Source: Hippophae tibetana (lineage: Eukaryota > Streptophyta > Magnoliopsida > Rosales > Elaeagnaceae). From it: a stretch of DNA of 64,000 bases. The stretch is from the NCBI GenBank assembly GCA_037013495.1, contig CM072812.1, positions 77,483,840-77,547,839 on the forward strand, given 5' to 3'. A program made the position numbers and the translations under genes. Of the stretch, positions 23,881 through 35,236 are shown in pieces (positions within the stretch are counted from its first letter, which is position 1; each line of letters starts with the position of its first letter). Under the pieces are notes generated by a model. It ran no database searches, had not been told where the DNA came from, and saw only the letters and a program-made list of their open reading frames with translations.

Positions 23881-24197
23881 TAAGAAACTCATATGTTAGA
23901 CAATAAATATGAATAAATTTCATAAGAACTATTAAGTAAACACATTATGTATATACCTTCTACATATAGTCTACTAAGTTACTATGTGTTTTTCTTCATA
24001 TATGTAAGTACTATCAATTTCTTTATGGAGATACATTGATGAATCATCATCATTATTATTAGAATCTAGGTTCAAATTTGGAACATAGGTAATTAAACGA
24101 TCAAGGTTGGACAACGAGTCAAGTACATCATATTCATTTAAGGTGTTATTTTCAGGTTAAAACTCTTTTGGAGGGAGTGTCAATACAATCGACCATA

Positions 24198-24628
24198 TTA
24201 TGTCAATTGGATTGTGCACATAAAAACTTGTTTTTCATGATGGGCCAAGATAAAAAGATCATCTTTGAAACCTATTCTTGGTAGACTAACAAAGGTTAGA
24301 CCCAATTCGTCTACTTTATATCCAACGTTGATTATGTCTTCCATCCAATCACATAAGAACACCATTTTCTTGAACACCTCATAATCAACCTTCCAAATTT
24401 CTTGAATTATCCCATAATATTTCCTATTAAATAGTACAAGATTACCATCTTTGGTGCTCATAAATTGCGAAAATTTTGCTACCAACTTCACTCCACTATT
24501 TTTATTTACACACAAGTTATCCCTTCATTTAGTTATAAATTTGCACGTGTTGATGAGAATACCAATATGCTTCTTTACTACATATTTTGGATCATGTGAG
24601 AACCATTCCAAAGATTCAATTATTGAAT
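24198..24628 (-). pseudogene. CACTA-1 DUF4216 region, first copy
   Basis: The minus strand encodes about 105 residues of a DUF4216 domain: YYGIIQEIWKVDYEVF, FLCDW, a GYKVDELGLTFV block and a HHEKQVF block. CACTA-2 has the same blocks on the plus strand at 46887-47190. DUF4216 is a C-terminal domain of CACTA TNP2-type proteins with unknown function. Bases 24336-24681 recur at 26444-26790. Confidence 0.8.
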
Positions 24629-24681
24629 ATGTTTTGTATTAAATATGTAACATGTATGAGACCAAATGAATATAGGTACCC
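24629..24681 (+). repeat. Orphan first 53 bases of the Tat 5' LTR
   Basis: The sequence starting TGTTTTGTATTAAATATG matches the first 53 bases of the Tat 5' LTR at 26742 and then stops at an LTR-B insertion. It shows that LTR-B inserted into a Tat LTR before the local rearrangement. Confidence 0.8.
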
Positions 24682-26439
24682 TGATAACTATATTTTATAT
24701 AATTATTTTCATCTATTTTATTAATTATAATTGTTATGTTCTTTACATTTTTAGTTAATTTTAGTTTAATAAATTAATATTTACTGTTAAGGAATATATT
24801 TTAAGAAATTAAATAATTTGAATTGAAAACGTAATTAATTGCAATTTTATATCCAAAAATATAATTTCAAATAAATGAGTGCTTAATTACAATTTATAAA
24901 AGTCGAAAATATAATTTAAATTAAAATCGGGCTTAATTTTAATTATTAAAAGTTTAAAATTTAATTTAAATTAGAAAATGGTTTAATTGTAATTAAAGAA
25001 AGTTTAAAATGTAATTTGAATCAAATTTGTGGGACAAAATTAAATTAATTAAAATTTAAATTTCTACGTAGGTGACAAGAAGTCCACGTGCGCAACGTGG
25101 ACTGTGAGATCAAAGAAGAAACGGCTATGATGTGCGCATCTCTATCACACCCGACCAACTCACGTGGGTGCAGGTTTCTATCTTTCACACGGCTCGGTGC
25201 CCGAGTGGGGCCCACCTACCGCGTAGGTCGGTGTGTAGGTAGGACCCACGTGTCTAACGCGTCTAGCCGCTGTCCCCCCCACGTTTCGGGCGCCCCAATC
25301 TCGTGCGACAATCTATCGTGCGCCCGATCCCTACAACCAATGAGGTGCTACCACGTGTCCCACTATTTGTTTTAGCGAATCAGATCGCGACACGTGGCAG
25401 AGTTTATCAAAAAGCAAAATAGAAACGAACGGTTCTCACACTCAGATTTAAACGCGTTTTCAATACTAGTTTTGTCCCCCACGCGTAATATTTTATTATT
25501 TTTGCCATATCTCTCTGTCCCCCACATGTATTAAAAAATATATTTTTAAATGTATATTTTTTAGAAATTTGATGTTATAAATAGGGGATATTATGATAGA
25601 GTAAAAAAAGTTTTTGAGAGTTTAGAGTTTGAGATTTTTAGTAGTATTCGGGGGTGGACTATGGAACACGCAGAAGCCATTTTTGCCTTTTGTTGTGTTC
25701 TGCGTGGACCAAAAATTTACAATCCGAGACGATTTAATTTTTTTTGTTCTTTATCTCATTTTCCTTAACTGTTGTAATTTTAATTTTTAATTTATGAAGT
25801 AATTTAATTTTTCTAGGGTTGCATTTTATCTAAATTTATGAAGCTTTGATTTTAATTATTTTTGAAAAATTTATAAGACGTTCGATTTGTTTATTCTATT
25901 TTGTGCTTAATTATTTTGATTATTTACGAATTTTATCAAATGATCCGTGACAAATAAATAAACTTGGAAGAGTCATTTTTGTGTATATTGCTCGTAGATA
26001 GAATGACATGTATGATGAAGGATAGGAATATACCCTAATTGTATGTGTGACCATTTGAGAACTTAGAACGTAATGAATCTTGGTGAATTTAATTCTCATA
26101 GGAATATAGTGAATTAATTTAACGAGGTGTGTCTATACGGAGCTCAGAAGAGATGTATGGATAAAATTAGAAGTTTTCGGTTGACAAATTAAATGTACTA
26201 AAAAATATAAATCAAAAGAAAATAACATTATTTGAGTGGATTAATTTGGTGAAAAATTGCAATCCTAGATTTCTTTTATTTTGTTATTAAACTCTTTTCT
26301 TAAATTGTTTCAATCAACGATCGTTTTGGATAAAATCAGAGAGATATAATTTTAGTACTCAACAAACTGTAGTAACAAATCTCTGTAGAAACGATACTTT
26401 ACTTACAAATTTTATTACTTGTGACCGTGTATACTTGCA
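24682..26439 (+). mobile_element. LTR-B copy 1, solo-LTR-like element, 3' tail lost
   Basis: It starts TGATAACT and contains a G/C-richer U3-like block with five CACGTG boxes, a TATA box (TATAAATAGG near 25577) and a 3' part ending TATACTTGCA. Copies 2 and 3 share all these marks and a further 30-base tail. Copy 1 lacks the tail because DUF4216 sequence follows at about 26444. No internal retroviral genes are attached. Confidence 0.72.
25085..25396. promoter_or_regulatory. Cluster of five CACGTG boxes in LTR-B copy 1
   Basis: Perfect G-boxes occur at 25085, 25161, 25247, 25352 and 25391, several within CCACGTGTC or ACACGTGGC contexts like ABA-response elements. They lie 180-490 bases upstream of the TATA box of the element. 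Confidence 0.6.
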
Positions 26440-26443
26440 CGTT

Positions 26444-26741
26444 TTATGTCTTCCATCCAATCACATAAGAACACCATTTCCTTGAACACCTCATAATCAA
26501 CCTTCCAAATTTCTTGAATTATCCCATAATATTTCCTATTAAATAGTACAAGATTACCATCTTTGGTGCTCATAAATTGCCAAATTTTTGCTACCAACTT
26601 CACTCCACTATTTTGATTTACACACAAGTTATCCCTTCATTTAGTTATAAATTTTCACGTATTGATGAGAATACCAATATGCTTCTTTACTACATATTTT
26701 GGATCATGTGAGAACCATTCCAAAGATTCAATTATTGAATA
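26444..26741 (-). pseudogene. CACTA-1 DUF4216 region, second copy
   Basis: It repeats 24336-24628 with a few substitutions. The frame reads through the same YYGIIQEIWKVDYEVF and FLCDWMED blocks and upstream to a SIIESLEWF piece at the border with the Tat 5' LTR. CACTA-2 has the matching uninterrupted DUF4216 upstream piece (KPNHKILESLQWL), which shows that the Tat element split this exon. Confidence 0.8.
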
Positions 26742-27279
26742 TGTTTTGTATTAAATATGTAACAGGTATGAGACCAAATGAATGTAGGTACCCCGCTATG
26801 GGATTACAAGGTTATAGGGATGACTTAACAATGACCTGGGCCCGACAAGCTTGATAAAGAGTATAACCCAGTCAACCAAAGCACTTTGTTATTACTCTAC
26901 GAGGTCTTAGAGATCAAGACCTGATGAAATTGTAAGATTCCAACATGACCTTGACCCTCCCCTTCTGTGAGTGACATGGGAAATCTACCTAGAAATCTGG
27001 AACGATCTGTATAAAACAACATGCTTTTATTTGTATACAACGAGATGCCAATGTAAATGCCTAAGAAGACCTATTTTTTGCTTACTAGTTCATATGTAAC
27101 ATTTATCAAATCATATAATCATGTAACTAGGTCGCAGGGTACATAACCTATCACATACATGAGATGTCATATATATACCCTTCAATGGGGAGAATACAAG
27201 ATTCAATTCAGATATCTAATTTCTTACTTCTCTCTAACAATCACTACAATCCTTAACACTTAAGATTTCTCTCTAAACA
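26742..27279 (+). repeat. Tat 5' LTR
   Basis: 538 bases, TG...CA, directly followed by the primer-binding site. It matches the 3' LTR at 50977-51488 over its whole length with many substitutions and small indels, including about 27 bases near 27130 absent from the 3' LTR. The insertion is therefore not recent. Confidence 0.88.
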
Positions 27280-27280
27280 A

Positions 27281-27298
27281 TTGGCGCCATCTATGGGA
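27281..27298 (+). promoter_or_regulatory. Tat primer-binding site
   Basis: TTGGCGCCATCTATGGGA begins one base after the 5' LTR. TTGGCGCC followed by a purine-rich half is the usual minus-strand primer site of many plant Ty3/gypsy elements. Confidence 0.8.
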
Positions 27299-27545
27299 AC
27301 TTAAATCTTTCTAATCCGTAGATAGCATTTGAAACCCGATCATACACTAAGAGAATTAACTTGTATTTTTGGGATTTACACACCGTCAAATGGATGGTCC
27401 ACCTATGATTAACAAACAGATTAACAACCTTATCCTATTGGCTCAAGAATTTGACCTTAACGATAGGGCACCTCATTTCTCGCCCTTTAGTTCATTAACA
27501 AATCACTACCAGGTGACTGCTTCAGCTAGAAAAAACTGAGTTTTA

Positions 27546-27776
27546 ATCATTCGTGATGTGAATAGGCTCACACAAGCAACACAACATTTAGGTACTTCAC
27601 CTAATTATAGTTCGAACAATGCTCTGCTCAAAAGAGATACGATTATAAAAGGACTTCAAAGACAAATAATAGAATTGCAACAAGCTTTCATAGAAAGCCA
27701 AAGGGAGAATAACAAGTTAAGATCCCGATTAGAACATAATGTGTGCTCAGAAAATAGAGAGTTCATTTTACACACA
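27546..27776 (+). pseudogene. Tat gag, 5' piece
   Basis: The open frame has a helical Gln/Glu-rich segment containing LKRDTIIKGLQRQIIELQQA, probably a coiled coil. It is cut off by LTR-B copy 2, and gag resumes at about 29605. Confidence 0.65.
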
Positions 27777-29604
27777 TGTTGTCTCTTTTAGGAGAACATA
27801 AAATGTGCAAGTATACATTGTCACAAGTAATAAAATTTGATAAGTGAGTTATCGTTCACACAGAGATTTGTTACTACACTTTGTTAAGTATTAAAATTAT
27901 TTCAATCTGATTTTATCCAAATGATCGAAAAGTTGAGACAAGTTTTAACTAACTAAAAGTTTGTTAACAAAATAAAAGTAAATTCTAGGATTGCAGGTTT
28001 CACTAAATTATTCCACTCAAATCATATTATTCCCTCAGATTTACTTTTTTGTAAATTTAATTTGTCAACCAAAAACTTCTAATTTTATCCATACATCTCT
28101 TCTGAGCTCCGTATAAACACATCTCGCTAAATTAATTCACTATATTCCTATGAGAATTAAATTCACCAAGATTAATTACGTTCTAAGTTCTCAAATGACC
28201 ACACATATGACAAAGGTATATTCCTATCCTTCATATATACATATTATTCTATCCATGAGCAATATACACAAAAATGCCTCTTCCAAGTTTATTTAAGTGC
28301 CACAGATCAATTGATAAATTTTCCAATAATCAAAAGCATTAAGCACAAATAGAATAAACAATGAAAATTACATTACTTAAGGAATATTAGATGAAGAACA
28401 AAAGAAAATTAAAACATTTCTGAGCTCAAATTTTTGGCACACACAGAACACAATAGAAGCCAAAAATGGCTTCTACGTGTTCCACATTCCAAGTCTAACT
28501 CCTCAAAATGAACCCAAAAACAACCTCAAAATGAACCTAAAAAAACCTCTTAATTTATCACAATAATCCCCTATTTATAACATCAAATATCTAAAAAACA
28601 AATACATTTTAAAATATATTTTTATACATACGGGGAACAAAAAGGTATATCGAAAATAATAATTTAATTCGCGTGGGGGACAAAAAATATTCTTCAGACG
28701 CGTGTAAAAGAAATTTATCGTGCAAAATAGTACATAATGTGCGCCATTTCTGATTTCTTTTTAATTCAAACTGTGTGCCACGTGTTAGCATTTTACTGGC
28801 TGAAATGGGACACGTGGCAGCCTTTAATTGGTGGGAAGGAGAGCTTGCCCATGGTTGCGCCGCATGAGATCATGACACGCGAGACAAGTGGGTCCCACAA
28901 AAACAGTTGGAACCGCGTGCATTATTTCTGTGATTTTGTTTTACCCAATACATGCCACGTGTCCGCTTTGGATTAGCTGTAGGAATATTTGAGACACATG
29001 GCATTGTATTATTTGTTGGATGGTTAAGGTGCGCGAAGTTTCTGTAGACTACGTCGCACGGGAAACTACGTATGCATCATACGACAATAAAACCCACATC
29101 CAATCGCTTTTTTCACGTTTGCACCACACACGCTCATCCTTACCATTGATTTTCTGATATGACAGTACGTGTTGTGCGTTTGATGATGGTGCGAGTGTTT
29201 TCCTTTTCCTGCGTAGAAAATAAATTTCCTTAGTTAGAGTTTAGCCCTCTAATTTAATTCAAATTAACTTTTAAACTTTCTTTAATTGCAATTAAGCATT
29301 TTTCTAATTTAAATTAACTTTTCAACTTTTGTTAATTAGAATTAAGCCCTATTTAATTCAAATTATATTTTAGACTTTTGTTAATTGTAATTAAGTACTC
29401 ATTTAATTTAAATTATATTTTCAGACATATATTTGCAATTATGTACTTTTTCGATTCAAATTCTTTATTTTCTTAAAAATATATTCCTTAAAAAATAAAC
29501 AGTTAATATTAATTTATTCCATTAAAATTAACTAAAAATGTCAAGAATATAGCAATTATAATTAATAAAATAGATGAAAATAACTATATAAAATACAGTT
29601 ATCA
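27777..29604 (-). mobile_element. LTR-B copy 2, solo-LTR-like element in Tat gag
   Basis: On the minus strand it starts TGATAACTGTATTTTATA at 29604 and ends GAGACAACA at 27777. Flanking plus-strand bases are ACACA (27772-27776) and ACACC (29605-29609), a 4/5 match for a target duplication. It has a TATA box (TATAAATAGGG, minus strand, near 28574) and three CACGTG boxes (28779, 28811, 28956). No retroviral genes are attached. Confidence 0.75.
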
Positions 29605-30900
29605 ACACCCAATCCCTAGATAGTACATCAACCCTCTAGAAGGGAACATATATCCCATGTCCATAACCTCGTCAATGCACAGATGTTGAACATCCCCAAA
29701 TAGTTTATGATCCTTATTTCATTGTCGGGACCTCCCAAGTGAATCCTCCCACTTATGAACCTGCAATTCAACCAGTTCATCTTTATAACTCAAGTGACGT
29801 GTTGGACCAAAAATTAAAGGAGATGGAAGAAAAAATGTGGACGAGAGTAAACGATAGGCTCAAAGTGGAGGAAAATTCAAAGTCGTGAGGTGACATTGAA
29901 AACATTTACAATCAGTTATCAACATCACCTTTCTCAGATGTCATTGAGTTAGCATTGCCTCCCTCAAAGTTCAACGCCCCCAAGTGTCCCACATATAAAG
30001 GAACCAAAGATCTAGTGGCACATGTTCTACAAATCAAAATGGCTATGGAAGCTATGAGCCTATCCGAGGACAAGCAAGAATCAATGTATTGCAAACTATT
30101 CACAGCCACTTTCTAAGACTCGACCTAACAGTGGTTCATGGAGTTACCCCCTAAGAGTATTGTTAACTTTGATGCTCTGGTCAAAGTATTTGTTACTAAT
30201 TACGCTTACAACAAACCAATCAAGAAGGATTCACACCATTTATTTTCAATAATCCAAGAGGAAGATGAGACAATCGAAGTGTACATGAGGAGATTTAAAA
30301 TGAAGAAGATGGAAATTAATCAATGCCCTGATTCCATAGCTATTGAAGCGTTTCGAAAGGGAATTAAGCATGATAATGGGCTCTTTATTGTGTTGACAAA
30401 AACTACACCACACTCCCTGGATGCCATTTATGAGGAGACTCAAAAGTTTGTCAATGTGGAAAGAGAAATGAGCTCAAACAAAGGGTTCGCCAACAAAAAC
30501 ACGAGTAGGTGTGTCCCTAATAGGAGAGAAGAGAATAAAAGTCCTATCGGGGATAAACGTTTGAATTTTCCCTACATTAAACCCACAATCATGCCAAGAG
30601 GCAACTTAGAGACTTGGGGCCGTGCTCTATCTCCCTTTAGAGGACTACCCCTACGAGTTACATTGGTAGAAACAGTGCACCGAATGGAATGCCTCAACAA
30701 CATCAATTGGCCACCCTTCATGAAAGATACGCTTAGAAAGCTCAATAAGTATTGTAGGTTCCATAGAGATATGGGACACTAGACCCAAGATTGTTGGCAT
30801 CTAAAGTGGGAGATTGAGCACCTACTTTCAGAAGGGTACCTAAGGAACATTTTTGACAAAACCAAAAGTCCTTAAGAAGAGGTTCAAAGAGATAACTCTA
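29605..30900 (+). pseudogene. Tat gag, main part
   Basis: It contains the retrotransposon gag core: KFNAPKCPTYKGTKD near 29970, then WFMELPPKSIVNF at 30135 and a 214-codon open piece to 30782. A CCHC-like tail with YCRFHRDMGH continues past a stop into CWHLKWEIEHLL. Gag forms the virus-like particle. In-frame stops lie near 29887, 30115, 30126 and 30781. The knuckle-type spacing is typical of Tat-lineage gag. Confidence 0.82.
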
Positions 30901-31049
30901 ACCAAATGGTCAAGGTGCCCTCCAACCTAATTCGTAGGGAGCCAAATAGGACTCATCCCGCTCTCTCATGAGACATGCGAATAATACATACTATTCATAG
31001 TGGACCTACCATGGCTAGCTATACTAGCAACTCTAAGAAAAGATATGCT

Positions 31050-31490
31050 CGATAAGCTCAAGATATAGGAAGTTTGGTCTACAGTCTGAGACTAGAGAAT
31101 CCTATCTATCCTATCACCTTTGAAGGCTGAGAGTGCCTACCCCCCATGATAATCTCTTGGGGATTACTGTAAAAATTGAACATTGTGAGGTATGCCAAAT
31201 ACTAGGCGACAATGATAGCTCATACAACCTATTATACCTATCCGCTTTGCTACACATGGGCATAAATCCTAAGGAGATTACCCAACAACAAATTTCGTTG
31301 GTCAGATTTAATGGCAGTGTAACAATGTCAGTAGGGACCATATGTCTATCGATGTTGGTAGAATGAGCTATAATTTTAACGAACTTCGTCATTTTTAACA
31401 CCCCTACATCTTACAATGCAATTTTGGGCCGCCTATGTATACACAAAATGAAAGTAATGCCTTCGAAATAGGGCGCAGAGCTACTATGAA
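31050..31490 (+). pseudogene. Tat aspartic protease region
   Basis: The open piece 31133-31366 reads PHDNLLGITVKIEHCEV and then LGDNDSSYNLLY, where an active-site D-N-G-S-S type motif is expected. The glycine position is Asp here. After a stop at 31364 the flap and C-terminal part NTPTSYNAILGR follows near 31400. Non-functional. Confidence 0.7.
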
Positions 31491-31659
31491 GAATGTGTTA
31501 CCTCAATCTTCGAAATAACAATTAAAGAACAAATGTCATTCCAACAAGACTAAAAAATTGCGGATAGGTGAACATATTACAATGGAAGTTCACAGTGAAT
31601 GTGATATGGTTCATATAGGGGAAGTGGGGAACAATCAATCCATGAAAATCAATGTCGAA

Positions 31660-32602
31660 CTACCTTCTTTGTTAAAAGTTACTCTCGTTGATTTCTTGAA
31701 GAATAATGTAGATCTATTTTCTTGAAAACCCAAGGACATGCCCAAAATCGACCCAAGTATTATTTCCCATGAATTATGTCTGGATCATACCAAGAAGCTG
31801 GTCCAACAAAGAAAGCAGAGATTTGCCTGAGATAAAAATGAGATTATCAAAAGGAGGATCGAGTTCCTAAAAAGTCTAGGTTGGGTTCGTGAGGTCATAT
31901 ACCCAACATGGCTATCAAATGTGGTATTGGTGAACAAAGCAGGAGGTGAACATAGAATGTGGGTGGATTTCACCAATTTGAGTAGGGCAACCCCAAAAGA
32001 TTGCTTCCCTCTATCCAATATTGACCAATTGGTATATGCCACGAATGGCTTTGAATCAATGAGCTTTATGGATGCTTATTGAGGCTATCATCAAATCCGA
32101 ATGCATCCTAGAGACAAAGAAAAAATGGTGTTTATCAAGAAAGAAGGAACCTTTTGCTACATTAAGATGTTGTTTGGTTTGAAAAATATAGGTACTACCT
32201 ATCAAAGAATGATGAACAAGATGTTCCAAAACCAAATCGGTTGGAACATGGAGGTATATTTCAGTAACATAATGGTCAAAACCAAATGTGCTAAGGATTA
32301 TATCTACAATCTTAAAAAGGTGTTTTCCATAATTCAAAATTATAGAATACGTCTCAATCCAAAGAAATGTATATTTAAGGTAGCCTCAGGGAAATTCTTG
32401 GGGTACTTGGTGACATCCAAGGGTATAAAAGCCAATCCAGATAAAAACTTGGATTTTTTCAATATGAAATCCCCTTGCTACCTCAAGGAGATCCAACAAT
32501 TGAACGGACGTATCGCAGCTTTAAGTCGCTTCATTTCTAAGTGCATTGAAAAATGTTTGTCATTTTTTCGATTGTTGAAAAAGAACACGAAATACCTCTA
32601 GG
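31660..32602 (+). pseudogene. Tat reverse transcriptase, catalytic box lost
   Basis: The N-terminal part has HELCLDHTKKLVQQRKQRFA, EVIYPTWLSNVVLVNKAGG and the motif MWVDFTNLSRATPKD. An FMDAY block is followed by a stop where Tyr or Trp is usual, then the open piece 32101-32601 with MLFGLKN and YQRMMN. The catalytic box, normally a YxDD tetrad, reads Tyr-Phe-Ser-Asn at 32257-32268, so both aspartates are replaced. FLGYLVTSKGIKANPDK follows. The enzyme would be dead even without its stops. Confidence 0.88.
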
Positions 32603-33049
32603 ATAGAGAATGCGAGCGAGCCTTTCAATCCATTAAATATTACTTGAGGAAAACACCTTACAATGTCCTATTAATGGTCGACATAGAGGTAATCCAACAC
32701 CAAGTGTATTATGTAAGATTTGTATATGTACATATCCTTCCCTGAACAAGGCAACCTTCACGATAAGAATGATGGCACACAAACACAAGCATTACTTTGG
32801 TGGCCACAGGGTAATGGTCTCACCCCATACCCCTTGAAAAACATTTTGGGTAAACCAGATCTATCTGGCTATCTTTCTCAAATAGCCATTAAGTTGAGCA
32901 AATTTAAGATACATTACAAGCCTTGGTAACTAGCAAAGGACAAGCCCTTGCAGATTTGGTGGCTGAATGGATATAAGAGAATGCGCAGAAGTGTACTCCT
33001 ATACATACGATAGAATCAACCTTTATGAGAGAAACACCTCCCCCTAAGT

Positions 33050-33615
33050 CAGAGTTATGGAAGGTGTATGTAGATGGAGCAAGAAATTCATGAGGAGCAG
33101 AAGTTGGAATCATGATATTCACCCCAATGAGAAGTTTAATAGAATAGTGCCTTCGTATCACTTTCCAAGCAACCAACAACGTTGTTGAATATGAAGCCTT
33201 ACTCTTAGTATTGCAACAATTAATAGCCTTTGGAGCTAAGAGGGTATTGATCTATAGCGATTTGCACTTGGTGGTAAACCAAGTCAACGATGGTTTTGAA
33301 GGCAAGGAAGAAAGAATGAGAATTTAGGTACAAGAGGTGAAGAAAGTAAAAGCATCATTTGAAACTTTTGAGATCAAGAAAATTCCTCAAGAAGAAAACG
33401 CCCATGCTAACTCCTTGGATATGTTGGCATCTGTGGTGAGTTCAGATTTGAAGAGAGTCATCCCAGTATCCTATCTGTCAAAATCTAGCATTGGCACAAT
33501 TGAAGCAAAAGATCAAACTCATCCAGATGCTACGACTCACCTTTCTTGGTTGAACCCATATATAAAATACCTTGTCAATGGTATTCTCCTAGAAGACAAG
33601 CACTTATCGCACTAG
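33050..33615 (+). pseudogene. Tat RNase H region
   Basis: It reads VYVDGARNS near 33067, then a stop, ATNNVVEYEALLLVLQQL at about 33168-33222 and LIYSDLHLVVNQVNDGFEGK near 33249-33306. A further open piece runs from 33337 to 33615. The three acidic residues of the RNase H1 site (Asp, Glu, Asp) are present in these blocks. Stops occur at 33091, 33145 and 33328. Confidence 0.75.
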
Positions 33616-33619
33616 CTTA

Positions 33620-34600
33620 CAAAAAAAGGAAAAAATTATGTTGTTATCTACAGAGTATTGTATCGAAAGAACTATGGTGACCCATGGTTGAAAGGCTTAC
33701 CCGCGACAGAAGCTTAGATGGTCCTGAGAAATTTTCATGATGGCCAATGCGGAGCTCATTTTGGGGGAAGAACTCTTTCACTAAGAATTATCCAACAAGG
33801 TTACTATTGACCTACCCTTCTCAAAGATTGCATCTCTTACATCAAAAGGTGTGATAGGTGTCAAGACACGCAAATGTACCACACCGACTAGGTGTTGACC
33901 TAAAACCTATTATTAGCCCATGACCACTTTAGAAATAGGGTTTAGATATTGTTGGACCATTTCCTATCACCTCAGGCCAAAGAAAGTTCCTCATTATGGC
34001 AACTGATTATTTTTCTAAATGGATAAAGGCAAAACCTTTAGCATAAATCCAAGAAACGGAGGTGGAGAGATTTATATGGTGTAACGTCATATGTAGATAC
34101 GTATTACCTCATGAACTACTTTTCGATATTGGTAGACAGTTCACTAATAAAGACTAATATATTTTTGCAATGAAAAAGGTATCAAATTATCTCATTCTAC
34201 CCCTTACCGACCACAAGTGAATGGCCAAGCTGAATCATCTAACAAGACACTTATAAATATATTACAAAAAAATTTGCAAGGAGCCAAAGGAAAATGGGTT
34301 GATGAATTACCCAATGTTCTTTAGGCCACAAGGACTACTCCCATAATGTCAACAAGAGAGACTCATTTCTCACTCATCTACGACATTGAAGCAGTCATAC
34401 CCCTTAAGATACAAGAACCCACTCTCAGATTCAACATCACTCAAGAAGATAACGATCACTTAAGATGTGAGGACCTTTTATTAACTGAAGAGAAACGAGA
34501 AGAAGCTTTGATGCAACTTGAATACCAAAAGACATATAAAAAGTTCATCCAACATAAGAGTTTCAGTATAAGAGAGTGGGTTTTGTGAAAAGTGGTAGGC
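33620..34600 (+). pseudogene. Tat integrase region
   Basis: A zinc-binding HHCC block (HDGQCGAHFGGRTLSLRI, then KRCDRCQ near 33850) is followed by a frame-scrambled catalytic core. The C-terminal core part is recognisable as SHSTPYRPQVNGQAESSNKT near 34192-34251 with the catalytic Glu. The open piece 34346-34588 holds the C-terminal domain. The first two catalytic Asp residues lie in the scrambled part and were not verified. Confidence 0.75.
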
Positions 34601-34821
34601 ATCAAAGTTGAAACTAGTGTGGGAAAGTTTGTTGTAACATGGGAAGGTCCATATTGTTATATGATATTACCCCGGGGGTTTTTTACTTGATAAAATGTGA
34701 TGGAATAAAGGAGGCACTAAGCTGGAATGGGGACCTCCACAAAAAATATTACGTATCAAGTCAATAATTTTTATGTCAGGAGAGAAATACAATGTCTTTT
34801 GGTTTACCAAGAGTTGCTAAA

Positions 34822-35236
34822 CCTTATTTTATGCCCCCAAGTTGGAAGTATTCATTTGACCTTCCCGTTTGGGATGTAGGATACATTCTATGCCTCATGA
34901 TTGGAGGTGGAGTCCCCTGACCCCCTCCACTTGAGATGCAGGATACATCCTATGCCTCATGATGGAAGGTAGAGTCTCCTGATTCCCTCACTTGATATGC
35001 AAAATATACCCAAAGGTGCACATGCATAGGAAAGACACTCACCCTTCCACGTCGCATGTCTTGGGTACCTTATTTTATGCCCCCAAGTTGGAAGTAGTCA
35101 TTTGACCTTCCCGCTTGGGATGTGGGATACGTCCTATACCTCATGGTTGGAGGTGGAGTCCCTTGACCCCCCACATGAGATGCGGGATAAGTCCTATGCC
35201 TCATGATTTGAGGTGGAATCCTTTAACCGCCACTTG
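34822..35236. repeat. Tandem repeats downstream of Tat integrase
   Basis: A 246-base unit begins CCTTATTTTATGCCCCCAAG at 34822 and again at 35068. Inside each, a shorter phrase around GATGCRGGATACRTCCTATG with GAGGTGGAGTCC recurs. Tandem arrays between integrase and the 3' LTR are common in Tat elements. Confidence 0.85.

Noticed and set aside
25088..25375. 95-residue frame in a G/C-richer patch
   Set aside because: It lies in the U3-like part of LTR-B copy 1 and is not kept in copies 2 and 3.
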